A stretch of DNA of 64,000 bases from Haloplanus aerogenes (GTDB taxonomy: Archaea > Halobacteriota > Halobacteria > Halobacteriales > Haloferacaceae). Every line of letters begins with the position of its first letter. Positions within the stretch are counted from its first letter, which is position 1. Below are positions 8,701 to 15,856 of this stretch, piece by piece. Location: contig NZ_CP034145.1 in the NCBI RefSeq assembly GCF_003856835.1, positions 1,364,001 to 1,428,000 of the forward strand, given 5' to 3'. The notes beneath the pieces are model-generated. The model was not told the origin of the DNA. It saw only the letters and a list, made by a program, of their open reading frames with translations, and did no database searches. A program made the translations under genes and the position numbers.

Positions 8701-9471
8701 ATGTCCGGCCCATCGAACGCCGCGCTCGAAGCCGCGCTCGACTCGCTGATCGACACCGGCCTCGTCGACGAACGCGACGACGGAAGCCTCGTCACGACCG
8801 AGGAGTTCGAGGCGACCCGCCGCATCTATCGCGACACCTACGGATCGGCCGACGACGCCGCCTTCCGGCAGACGGTCGCCGACGTGTTCGGCGTCGACGA
8901 GGCGACGGCCGGCGAGCGGATCGACGCCGGGGCGATCACCCGCGAGGATCTGGTCGCCTACCTCTCGCTTCGGTCGGCGCTAGACAACGAGGCGTCGGAG
9001 ACGCCTCGGGAAACCGGCGAAGCCGGTGACAGCGAGGAGCTACGCTCCTCGGGCAGTCGGTCGGAGACCGACGACGACGACGACGTCGACGACGAGCGAC
9101 TGGCGACGATGGCGTCGCTCGTTGCGGAGATTTCGCCCGGATCGCCGGTGCCCGAACGGGTCGAGGAACTCGACGACGAGTCGTGGCGCGCTTTCCTCGA
9201 CGACCACCCGGACGCCGTCGTGACGGTGTGGCGCCACGACTGCGCACCCTGTGAAGCGTTGAAAGAAGACCTCGACGCGGTGTTGTCCGAACTCCCGGAC
9301 GGCGTCGCCGTCGCGGGCGTCGACGGCGAGTCGGTGCCGAACTTCCGACGCACGTTCGACGTCGACAGCGCGCCCGCAGTCTGTTGTTTCTGCGGGGGCG
9401 ACCTCGCAGACACGCTGACGGGTCGGCAGTCGACCGACACCTACGCGGACCGGTTCGCGGAGCTGTACTAG
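8701..9471 (+). CDS. Thioredoxin-like protein with N-terminal alpha-helical domain
   Basis: 256 residues, starting at the ATG directly after the livF stop, so probably in the same operon. Residues 1-95 form an unfamiliar domain (EEFEATRRIYRDTYGSADDAAFRQTVADVFGVDEATAGERI). Residues 96-140 are a low-complexity acidic linker encoded by a hairpin array. Residues 165-256 form a thioredoxin fold with VVTVWRHDCAPCEALKEDL, in which CAPC is the redox pair, followed by FDVDSAPAVCCFCGGDLAD with further cysteines. It lacks a signal peptide, so it acts in the cytoplasm. Its partner is unknown. Its stop overlaps the convergent uspA-like stop by the palindrome CTAG. Confidence 0.75.
   Translation: MSGPSNAALEAALDSLIDTGLVDERDDGSLVTTEEFEATRRIYRDTYGSADDAAFRQTVADVFGVDEATAGERIDAGAITREDLVAYLSLRSALDNEASETPRETGEAGDSEELRSSGSRSETDDDDDVDDERLATMASLVAEISPGSPVPERVEELDDESWRAFLDDHPDAVVTVWRHDCAPCEALKEDLDAVLSELPDGVAVAGVDGESVPNFRRTFDVDSAPAVCCFCGGDLADTLTGRQSTDTYADRFAELY
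8988..9072. repeat. Four consecutive hairpins with 3-base loops inside a coding region
   Basis: Within 85 bases there are four inverted repeats back to back: arms 8988-8996/9000-9008 (CGAGGCGTC, loop GGA), 9013-9018/9022-9027 (ACCGGC, loop GAA), 9033-9040/9044-9051 (CGAGGAGC, loop TAC) and 9056-9062/9066-9072 (GTCGGTC, loop GGA). All arms pair perfectly. The array keeps the reading frame of the thioredoxin-like gene and encodes its polar linker. It looks like an in-frame palindromic insertion. Confidence 0.8.
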
Positions 9472-9866
9472 TCGTCGGTGTCGCCCGCGACCATCACCGG
9501 TCGCTTGGCGTTCAGAATCACCGTCTGTGTGACGCTCCCGAACAGCGCCTTGCCCGTCGGCGACCGCTTTCGCCCGGAGACGACGATGAGATCAGCGCCC
9601 ATTTCCTCGGCCGCGTCGAGGATCTGATCGGCGGGGTCGCCGCTCGATTCGGTCACCTCGACGTCGACACCCCGGTCTTCGAAGAAGTCGACGACGTCGC
9701 GGACGGACGCGATCTGTGACGCGGAGGCGCCGCTCGGATTGTCGGTGAAGCTGTGGAGCACCGTCACGCGTTTCTCGGCCGCGTCACCCGGCAGGTCGGC
9801 GACCGCTCGTGCACATGCCATCGCTCGCTCCTCGTTGTCGTCGACACCGATTACGACGTTGTACAT
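9468..9866 (-). CDS. Universal stress protein (UspA family)
   Basis: 132 residues, the usual size for a single Usp domain. It starts MYNVVIGVDDNEERAMACARAVADLPG and has ILDAAEEMGADLIVVSGRKRSPTGKALFGSVTQTVILNAKRPVMVA. The G-rich segment is a variant of the ATP-binding motif G2xG9xG(S/T) (SGRKRSPTGKALFGSVTQ). The protein is cytoplasmic; haloarchaea carry many paralogues and individual roles are mostly unknown. The gene faces the thioredoxin-like gene and shares its stop. Confidence 0.9.
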   Translation of the reverse strand: MYNVVIGVDDNEERAMACARAVADLPGDAAEKRVTVLHSFTDNPSGASASQIASVRDVVDFFEDRGVDVEVTESSGDPADQILDAAEEMGADLIVVSGRKRSPTGKALFGSVTQTVILNAKRPVMVAGDTDD

Positions 9867-9889
9867 ACAGCTCTCTCCGCCAGCCAGGG

Positions 9890-10195
9890 CTAAGTGTCTT
9901 TATCAACCTCCTCGAGCCCGCGGGAGACGTAGACGACGAGCGCCAGCGGAATCCCGAGGCCGACGGCGACGGTCACCACGCCGAACGTCGCGAAGCCGAG
10001 CGCCGTCGCCGGTAGGTCGATCAGGAAGAACAGCTCCGGCCCTTCGCCCTCGAAGATGTACTCGCCGAGGACGAGGCCGAGAACACCAGCGATACCCACG
10101 ATGATGGCGTAGAGGAGCACCATCAGTCGCCGGCCATCCCACCGTGTCGCAGTCACAGCCGATGGTAGGGGTGCGGACTGATTAGGGTTTGCCAT
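9890..10195 (-). CDS. Two-span membrane protein of the oxidase neighbourhood
   Basis: 101 residues from the ATG at MANPNQSAPLPSAVTATRWDG. Two hydrophobic segments follow (MVLLYAIIVGIAGVLGLVLG and ATFGVVTVAVGLGIPLALVV), then a charged tail (SRGLEEVDKDT). There is no signal peptide or cofactor motif. Similar small proteins sit beside cytochrome oxidase genes in haloarchaea, so a role in oxidase assembly or stability is an inference from position only. An upstream in-frame ATG would add 15 residues and overlap the divergent 27-residue ORF, so I prefer the shorter form. Confidence 0.6.
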   Translation of the reverse strand: MANPNQSAPLPSAVTATRWDGRRLMVLLYAIIVGIAGVLGLVLGEYIFEGEGPELFFLIDLPATALGFATFGVVTVAVGLGIPLALVVYVSRGLEEVDKDT

Positions 10196-10238
10196 CCGGA
10201 CCGATGGGCCTTTGACGACGCCGCCCGTCGGCTCACAC

Positions 10239-10322
10239 ATGACAAATCAGGATATCCTCGGGATCATCCTCGGGAGCGTCGCGCTCCTGATGTTCGTCAC
10301 TGGGATTCTGCTGGCGACCTGA
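10239..10322 (+). CDS. 27-residue single-span membrane protein
   Basis: An ATG opens a frame of 27 residues, MTNQDILGIILGSVALLMFV followed by TGILLAT and stop. It is almost entirely one transmembrane helix. It lies between the small membrane protein gene and coxA, divergent from the former and convergent with the latter. Tiny single-helix subunits are common in cytochrome oxidases, so it could be an unannotated subunit or assembly factor. Its size makes chance occurrence possible; a hydrophobic frame with a clean start and stop in such GC-rich DNA argues for a real gene. Confidence 0.5.
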   Translation: MTNQDILGIILGSVALLMFVTGILLAT

Positions 10323-10333
10323 CGCGACGCGAG

Positions 10334-10340
10334 AAAAAAA
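10334..10340 (-). terminator. T-run terminator of the oxidase subunit I gene
   Basis: Seven A residues on the plus strand give a T7 run 19-25 bases downstream of the coxA stop on the minus strand. Archaeal termination typically uses such runs. Confidence 0.5.
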
Positions 10341-10358
10341 CGAGTCGAACCCGACCGC

Positions 10359-12116
10359 TTATTCGTCGATCGGCTCGCCGCCGTCCGTGGCGACGTCTTC
10401 CTCACCGCCGTCCGCGAGTGCCGTCTCGCGCTGGTGTTCGAACCACTGCCACTCGTTGGTGTACATGCCGTCCTCGCGGAGGTTCCACGGGTCGCCGTCC
10501 TGCACTTTCGGACCCTCGAGCCACGAGACGACGAAGTTGTACGTCCAGATGAGGCCGCCGATAAACATCAGCACGGCGCCGAGCGTGGCGAGCTGGTGGA
10601 AGGTCGCGAACTGGGGCAGGTAGGTGGCGTACCGCCGGGGCATGCCGCCGTAGCCGAGGACGAGCATCGCGATGAACGTGATGTTCGAACCGATCATCCA
10701 GAGCCAGAAGTGGGCCTTGCCGAGACTACGCTGGTACATCCGGCCGGTGAACATCGGGAACCAGTAGTAGAGCCCGGCGAAGCCGGCGAAGGCGATGGCG
10801 CCCATGACGACGTAGTGGAAGTGCCCGACGACGTAGTAGGTGTCGTGAAGCACGAGGTCGACGGGGATGGAGGCGTTGAAGACGCCGGTGACGCCGCCAA
10901 TGATGAAGTTAGAGACGAAGCCGATACAGAAGAGCATCGGCGTCGTCAGGCGGAGTTTCCCGTTCCACATCGTCGTGATCCAGTTGAACGTCTTCACGGC
11001 CGAGGGGATGGCGATCGCGAGCGACACCGCCATGAACGACGCGCGCAGGCGCGGGTCCATGCCGGTGGCGAACATGTGGTGGGCCCAGACGCCGAACGAG
11101 AGCACGCCGATGGCGAGCGTGGAGTAGACGACGAACTTGAACCCGAACAGCTGTCGCCCCGAGAACCGCGGGATGACGTAGCTGACGATGCCCATCGGCG
11201 GCAACACGAGGATGTACACTTCGGGGTGGCCGAAGAACCAGAACAGGTGTTGCCAGAGCATCGTCCCGCCTGCTTCGATGGCGAAGAAGGTCGTCCCGAG
11301 GTTGCGGTCGAGCAGGAGCATGATGAGCGCGCTTCCCAGCAGCGGGAACGCGAAGAGGATCAGTCCCGACTGCGTGAGGATGGTCCACGAGAAGATGTCG
11401 AGGTTGGCCCACGTCACTTCCTCCGCGCGCTCGGTGAGGATGGTCGCGATGAAGTTGATCGACCCCATCGTCGCCGAGACGCCGGTGAGGTGGAGCCCGA
11501 GGATCATGAGGTCGACGCCGGCGTTGCCCTGACTGCCGCCGCCGACGCCCGCCGAGAGCGGCGTGTAGAGCGTCCAGGCGGTCTGGGCCGGGACCACGTC
11601 ACCGAGCGGGAAGAAGCCCGCCCAGATGAGGAGCGCGCCCGGCGGAAGCAGCCAGAACGCAATGGCGTTGATCCGTGGGAACGCCATGTCGTCCGCGCCG
11701 ATCAGGAGCGGAACGAGGTAGTTCGCGAACGCCGCGATGATGGGCGTCCCGAACAGGAACAGCATGGTGATCCCGTGACTCGTCAATAGGGAGTTGTAAA
11801 ACGAGTTCGAGATCAGCGTCATGCCGGGATCGATCAACTCGATCCGCATGATCATGATCATCAGGCCGCCGACGACGAAGGCGATGACGCCGTAGGCGCC
11901 GTACAGCATGCCGATGTCCTTGTGGTCCACTGTCGTCAGCCAGCGGCTGATGCCGGCTGGCTTCTCCTCCGAAACGTACCCCGACTCGCCGGCCGCACCG
12001 CCACTGCCGAGTGGGGTGTACGACCGCCAGTCTTCGATCCGCGCGAGCCACGCGGCGATGATCACGAGGAAGAGCCCCATGAGCACCGTCAACGCTAACT
12101 GTCCGGTGATCTGCAT
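10359..12116 (-). CDS. coxA: Cytochrome c oxidase subunit I (heme-copper oxidase, A-type)
   Basis: 585 residues with 12 core helices plus an extra N-terminal helix before WLTTVDHKDIGMLYG. Metal ligands: the low-spin heme His is in SHGITMLFLFGTP; CuB/active-site His are in WFFGHPEVYILVLPPMG and AHHMFATGMD; the second heme pair is in YYVVGHFHYVVMGA. The Glu of GHPEVY, the D-channel region (NYLVPLLIGADDMAFPR) and the K-channel Lys in AIPSAVKTFNW mark it as A-type. It reduces O2 to water and pumps protons in the cell membrane. Subunits II and III are not in this window. A TATA-like element precedes the ATG. Confidence 0.96.
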   Translation of the reverse strand: MQITGQLALTVLMGLFLVIIAAWLARIEDWRSYTPLGSGGAAGESGYVSEEKPAGISRWLTTVDHKDIGMLYGAYGVIAFVVGGLMIMIMRIELIDPGMTLISNSFYNSLLTSHGITMLFLFGTPIIAAFANYLVPLLIGADDMAFPRINAIAFWLLPPGALLIWAGFFPLGDVVPAQTAWTLYTPLSAGVGGGSQGNAGVDLMILGLHLTGVSATMGSINFIATILTERAEEVTWANLDIFSWTILTQSGLILFAFPLLGSALIMLLLDRNLGTTFFAIEAGGTMLWQHLFWFFGHPEVYILVLPPMGIVSYVIPRFSGRQLFGFKFVVYSTLAIGVLSFGVWAHHMFATGMDPRLRASFMAVSLAIAIPSAVKTFNWITTMWNGKLRLTTPMLFCIGFVSNFIIGGVTGVFNASIPVDLVLHDTYYVVGHFHYVVMGAIAFAGFAGLYYWFPMFTGRMYQRSLGKAHFWLWMIGSNITFIAMLVLGYGGMPRRYATYLPQFATFHQLATLGAVLMFIGGLIWTYNFVVSWLEGPKVQDGDPWNLREDGMYTNEWQWFEHQRETALADGGEEDVATDGGEPIDE

Positions 12117-12140
12117 GGACGTTGCTCAGGAACCCAGGGT

Positions 12141-12150
12141 TAAGAAATAT
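12141..12150 (-). promoter_or_regulatory. TATA-like box of coxA
   Basis: On the minus strand ATATTTCTTA is centred about 29 bases ahead of the coxA ATG, in an otherwise GC-rich region. This fits a leaderless transcript. Confidence 0.5.
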
Positions 12151-12223
12151 TCGGGTGCGCGTCGGCCGATATCAGCTTGGACGCACGGCTCTCGGAGGCG
12201 GCATCACGCGCCGCCATTTCCGC

Positions 12224-12520
12224 TCACTCCTCGTGGTGTTCTTCGACCGGTTCGGCGTCGTCGATCGTCGCCCCACCCGGCATGTACACCGGCGCCGTCT
12301 TCTCGGCCGTCGAGATGGCCTTCCCCGACAGGTACGTCAGGAGCGCCAGCAGGACGAAGGGGGCGATCAACAGCGCATACTGGATGATACGCGACACCGA
12401 GTCGACGCCGAACGGGTTCCACACGGCGTATCCGACGATGAAGAAAAGGATGATGAACAGCGGAATGAAGTTCACCGTCAGATCGAGGAGGGTGTCCCGA
12501 TCGAACACTTTCGTCGCCAT
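12224..12520 (-). CDS. Two-span membrane protein linked to cytochrome oxidase
   Basis: 98 residues from the ATG at MATKVFDRDTLLDLTVNFIP. Two hydrophobic helices (LFIILFFIVGYAVW and YALLIAPFVLLALLTYLSG) are joined by a short loop, and the tail is acidic and His-containing (VEEHHEE). It lies just upstream of coxA in the same direction. Small proteins of this kind recur next to haloarchaeal oxidase genes (I think DUF6684, not certain). Likely an oxidase-associated subunit or assembly factor; there is no direct functional motif. Confidence 0.65.
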   Translation of the reverse strand: MATKVFDRDTLLDLTVNFIPLFIILFFIVGYAVWNPFGVDSVSRIIQYALLIAPFVLLALLTYLSGKAISTAEKTAPVYMPGGATIDDAEPVEEHHEE

Positions 12521-12567
12521 ATCCCACCCATAACACACCCCGGACAAATAGGTTTCTATCGGGGGAC

Positions 12568-12927
12568 TCAGATCGTCTCGCGTTTGGGCACGAGCAGTTC
12601 GCCGCCGATGCCCGCGGCCGCGAGGAGCGCCCCGGCGGTGATGATGGCGTAGCCCCGCGTGACCAGGTTCACGTCGGTGAACGCGAGGATGCCACCGGCG
12701 ACGAACAGGAGGCCAGCGAAGACGACAAGCGGCCGCCACACCGTCTTCGCGTAGCCGGCTTCCTTGAGCATCCCCGTCACGCTGCCACAGAACAGGAGCA
12801 ACCCGCCGACGGCGATCACGAACACGTCGAACAGGATACCGAGTTCCGCGATGGGAATGCCCAGCGCCACGAAGATAGGCCAGGGGCTCGCCATCCGATA
12901 CTGATCGCTCAGTCCCGTCTCATCCAT
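12568..12927 (-). CDS. Four-span membrane protein linked to cytochrome oxidase
   Basis: 119 residues: MDETGLSDQYRMASPWPIFV, then four hydrophobic stretches (IFVALGIPIAELGILF, VFVIAVGGLLLFCGSVTGML, LVVFAGLLFVAGGILAF and AIITAGALLAAAGIGGELL). It lies 47 bases upstream of the previous small gene, forming a run of minus-strand genes leading to coxA. It probably belongs to the haloarchaeal set of conserved oxidase neighbours (perhaps DUF7541). No redox ligands are evident. Confidence 0.65.
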   Translation of the reverse strand: MDETGLSDQYRMASPWPIFVALGIPIAELGILFDVFVIAVGGLLLFCGSVTGMLKEAGYAKTVWRPLVVFAGLLFVAGGILAFTDVNLVTRGYAIITAGALLAAAGIGGELLVPKRETI

Positions 12928-13008
12928 ACACGCCGTAGATACCGGACTGTAGAAAACGCTTCGACCGCCGTCGATAGGAACTGCTGTGTGTCAGTCCCGC
13001 AGATCCTC

Positions 13009-13212
13009 TCAGGCGACGTTGATCCCGTGGCGGGCGAGAAACTGACCGACTTCTTTGATTTCGACCGGACTGCCGACGATCCGACACGTCGTCTCCCCGG
13101 CCGAGAACACGGAGACCGCGAAGTCGGCTTCGAGGTCCTCCCGAATCCCCGTCAGCGACTCGCACGGCACGACGATCTGCGTGCTGTCTCGCAACCGCTC
13201 GGGACTCGGCAT
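13009..13212 (-). CDS. Small conserved haloarchaeal protein (VNG_1110C-like)
   Basis: 67 residues: MPSPERLRDSTQIVVPCESL, TGIREDLEADFAVSVFSAGE, TTCRIVGSPVEIKEVGQFLA, RHGINVA. The pattern of short alternating hydrophobic strands suggests a compact alpha/beta fold. I recognise it tentatively as the VNG_1110C family because of its sequence and its position next to the Drg GTPase, the arrangement I recall in Halobacterium. No function is established. Two cysteines are present but not as a metal motif. Confidence 0.65.
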   Translation of the reverse strand: MPSPERLRDSTQIVVPCESLTGIREDLEADFAVSVFSAGETTCRIVGSPVEIKEVGQFLARHGINVA

Positions 13213-13328
13213 CGCTACCTTACATGTTTCCGTACCCCGGTATAACCGTGTCGAACGTCTATCACTTGTGTGCGGCCGGCGACTCGGAAGGAACAGGTTT
13301 TTCGACGCCGACGGCCGAGGATCGGGTG

Positions 13329-14441
13329 ATGGGTCTGGAGGAGGAAATCGAGGACCTCCGCGAGGAGATTTCCAACACGCCGTACAACAAGTCGACCGAA
13401 CAGCACATCGGCCGGCTGAAGGCGAAGCTCGCGGAGAAAAAGGAGAAACTCGAGCGACAGGCCTCCTCGGGCGGCGGCCAGGGCTACGCCGTCGAGAAGA
13501 CTGGCGACGCCACCGTCGGCTTGGTCGGCTTCCCCAGCGTCGGCAAGTCGACCCTGCTCAACGCCCTCACGAACGCCGAAAGCGAGGTCGGCGCCTACGA
13601 GTTCACCACCCTCGACGTGAACCCGGGGATGCTCAAGTACAACGGCGCGAACATCCAGATGCTCGACGTGCCCGGCCTGATCGAGGGGGCGGCCGGCGGC
13701 CGCGGCGGCGGGCAGGAAGTCCTGTCGGTCGTCCGGACGACCGACCTCGTCGTCTTCATGCTCTCGGTCTTCGAGATTCAGCAGTACGACCGCCTCCGCG
13801 AGGAACTCTACGCCAACAAGGTACGGCTGGATACGTCGCCTCCCAACCTCTCCATCTCGAAGACGGGCAAGGGTGGTCTCCGTGTCACCACCACCGACGA
13901 CGTGGAGCTCGACGAGGGGACGATCAAGAGCGTCCTGCGCGAACACGGCTACGTCAACGCCGACGTGACCGTTCGCGGCGACTGCACCATCGACGAACTT
14001 ATCGACGGCATCCAGGACAACCGCGTCTACCTCCCCTCCATCGTCGCGGTCAACAAGGCCGACCTGATCGACAAGGACTACCTCCCGACGGTGAAAGAGA
14101 ACCTCCGCGACCACGGTCTCGATCCCGACGAGGTGGTGTTCATCAGCGCCGAGGAGGAACGCGGCCTCGACGCCCTCAAGGAGAAAATCTGGGACGCGCT
14201 CGGAATGATCCGCATCTACATGGACAAGCCGGGCCGCGGCGTCGACTACGAGGAACCGCTCGTCCTGCGCGAGGGGGAAAACACCGTCGACGACGCGCTC
14301 CGAAAGCTGGGCGGGACGCTCGACGAGCGCTTCCGTTTCGCGCGCGTCACCGGGCCGAGCGCGAAACACGACGAACAGCAGGTGGGCCGTGACCACGAAC
14401 TGCAAGACGAGGACGTGATGCGCGTCGTCGCGCGGCGATAG
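13329..14441 (+). CDS. drg: GTP-binding protein Drg (OBG-type GTPase)
   Basis: 370 residues from the ATG at MGLEEEIEDLREEISNTPYN. A charged N-terminal helix (residues 1-55) contains KSTEQHIGRLKAKLAEKKEKL, as in eukaryotic DRG proteins. G1 is GFPSVGKSTLLN, G3 is DVPGLIEGAAGGRGGGQE, G4 is NKAD and G5 lies in VFISAEEERG. The C-terminal TGS domain begins at IRIYMDKPGRGVDYEEPLVL. Known family members bind ribosomes and help translation. The next gene begins on the last base of its stop. Confidence 0.95.
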   Translation: MGLEEEIEDLREEISNTPYNKSTEQHIGRLKAKLAEKKEKLERQASSGGGQGYAVEKTGDATVGLVGFPSVGKSTLLNALTNAESEVGAYEFTTLDVNPGMLKYNGANIQMLDVPGLIEGAAGGRGGGQEVLSVVRTTDLVVFMLSVFEIQQYDRLREELYANKVRLDTSPPNLSISKTGKGGLRVTTTDDVELDEGTIKSVLREHGYVNADVTVRGDCTIDELIDGIQDNRVYLPSIVAVNKADLIDKDYLPTVKENLRDHGLDPDEVVFISAEEERGLDALKEKIWDALGMIRIYMDKPGRGVDYEEPLVLREGENTVDDALRKLGGTLDERFRFARVTGPSAKHDEQQVGRDHELQDEDVMRVVARR

Positions 14442-14869
14442 TGTCCCGTTCCCGGTCGTCGCTGCTCCCGCTTCTCGCACTTCTCGCGGTCCCGTGGTCC
14501 GTCCAGACGTTCGCTGGCACGCGTCCGCCCGGGTTCGTCTTCGCGTGGGGACTGCTCAACGTCGATCCCGTCTCGGTCACCTTCCTCTGGGATTTCCTCT
14601 TCCGGTACACGATGGGCCTGCCGGACTACATCCTCGCGTGGCCGCTGTCGGTCGCGTGTTACGGTGCCGCGCTCGCGAGCGCGTTCGCCGGGCACCTGCT
14701 CGATCGCGATGACCCGCGCGTGACGGCCGGCCTCCTCGCCGCTGCGGGCGTGGCGCAACTGTCGCTCGCCCGCGGCTTCTCGTTCCAACCCGGCCGGACC
14801 GCGTGGCCTCTGGGGACGCTCGCGTGCTGGCTCGTCGCGTGGTGGGTGTACCGCCAGCGCGGCGCGTAG
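14441..14869 (+). CDS. Four-span membrane protein (TIGR04206-like)
   Basis: 142 residues from a GTG whose first base is the last base of the drg stop, so translation is coupled. Four hydrophobic segments: LLPLLALLAVPWSVQTFAG, FLWDFLFRYTMG with YILAWPLSVACYGAALASAF, VTAGLLAAAGVAQLSLARGF and WPLGTLACWLVAWWVY. The pattern matches a haloarchaeal family I know as TIGR04206; function unknown. The tight overlap with drg appears positional rather than functional. Confidence 0.65.
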   Translation: MSRSRSSLLPLLALLAVPWSVQTFAGTRPPGFVFAWGLLNVDPVSVTFLWDFLFRYTMGLPDYILAWPLSVACYGAALASAFAGHLLDRDDPRVTAGLLAAAGVAQLSLARGFSFQPGRTAWPLGTLACWLVAWWVYRQRGA

Positions 14870-14890
14870 CCCCGAATCCCTCCGCAACTC

Positions 14891-14942
14891 CTTAGAATAA
14901 TAACATTAATTGTTTATTATGTCAAATAGCTAAGCGGAGGAG
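14891..14942 (+). promoter_or_regulatory. AT-rich promoter and strong SD of the Trp/Pro-rich gene
   Basis: The stretch 14891-14920 is unusually AT-rich for this genome, with overlapping TATA-like elements (GAATAATAAC, TTTATTATG). GGAGGAG at 14936-14942 lies 7 bases ahead of the ATG. The gene therefore has its own promoter and, unlike most neighbours, a good Shine-Dalgarno site. Confidence 0.55.
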
Positions 14943-14949
14943 ATACTGG

Positions 14950-15741
14950 ATGGGAGACGACATCGACGACCTGATCGAACAGTTGGGGGAACTCGATTCC
15001 GAGGAGCGCCGGGAGCTCTCGCGTCGGATGCAGGCCGACTGGGCTCGTCGCATCGGTGACGCGCAACGGGCGTATCTCGAGCGTCTCGAGGAGGAGAATC
15101 TGGTCGGTGGGGGTGGCTCGGTGTTCCAGCCAATCCCCGGCGAGGAAGAGGAGTGGATCGAGTACTGCCGCGAACATCCGAACGACCCGATGTGTCTGCT
15201 CGGTGCCCCGGCGGTGGGGGACCGGCTCTCGGATTTCCTCGACATCCGTGAGGAGTACATTTCACATCTGGAGGAGGAGGGACTGCTCGACATCGAGGCG
15301 GCGTCGCCGGGCGGCGGCTTCGAACCAGTCGCGCGCAGTCGGGGTGATCCGAGCCCACAGCCCAGTCTCGGTGGCGGTGGGTCGCCAGTGGGGCTCACCC
15401 CGCTACCCGACCCGTGGCCGTGGCCGCCCGAGTGGCCGCCGTGGCCGTGGCCTTGGCCGGGCCCCGGTCCACGACCGGGTCCGTGGCCGTACGCCGACAA
15501 CGGCGACCCGGTGCCGCTCCCGATGGACCGGATGCGCCGTGGGACTGCAATCGATCCACGGCGCTCCACGCCCGGAAGCGGGGCCGCCCTGTCACGGGAG
15601 GGACTCACGTTCCCGCCCGACACGTGGCCGGTACCGCCGTGGCCGTGGCCATGGCCGTGGCCCGGTCCGCGCCCCGATCCGTTCCCGTTCGGGGGCGACC
15701 CGATCCCGTTCCCGGCGAATCCAGGCCAGCGCCGCTGGTAA
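14950..15741 (+). CDS. Trp/Pro-rich repeat protein of unknown function
   Basis: 263 residues, no recognised family. Residues 1-120 are an acidic alpha-helical region (MGDDIDDLIEQLGELDSEER), with EEWIEYCREHPNDPMCLLGAP and two short similar helices ending in EEENLVGGGG and LEEEGLLDIEA. Residues 120-263 are low complexity, with two blocks of Trp-Pro dipeptides: around residues 153-180 (PWPWPPEWPPWPWPWPGP) and 222-241 (TWPVPPWPWPWPWPGPRP). About 13 tryptophans fall in the last 130 residues, which is exceptional given their cost. There is no signal peptide or membrane helix. The extended WP repeats could form a polyproline-like rod that binds partners by ring stacking; this is inference. Confidence 0.8.
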   Translation: MGDDIDDLIEQLGELDSEERRELSRRMQADWARRIGDAQRAYLERLEEENLVGGGGSVFQPIPGEEEEWIEYCREHPNDPMCLLGAPAVGDRLSDFLDIREEYISHLEEEGLLDIEAASPGGGFEPVARSRGDPSPQPSLGGGGSPVGLTPLPDPWPWPPEWPPWPWPWPGPGPRPGPWPYADNGDPVPLPMDRMRRGTAIDPRRSTPGSGAALSREGLTFPPDTWPVPPWPWPWPWPGPRPDPFPFGGDPIPFPANPGQRRW

Positions 15742-15856
15742 CGACCGCCAGAGCGTCCGACACGGCGCCGCGGAGTGGACCGTCGCCTCCCGGTTTCGGG
15801 GGCGACGGCCCTCTGCGAGCGGTACGCTTTTCGGCGTCCCTGCCGTCCCCCCGTTC

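Noticed and set aside
10434-11789. 451-codon plus-strand frame opposite cytochrome oxidase subunit I
   Set aside because: It mirrors the oxidase codons; composition (Glu, Arg, His, Val) is that of antisense shadows, and subunit I motifs on the minus strand are complete.
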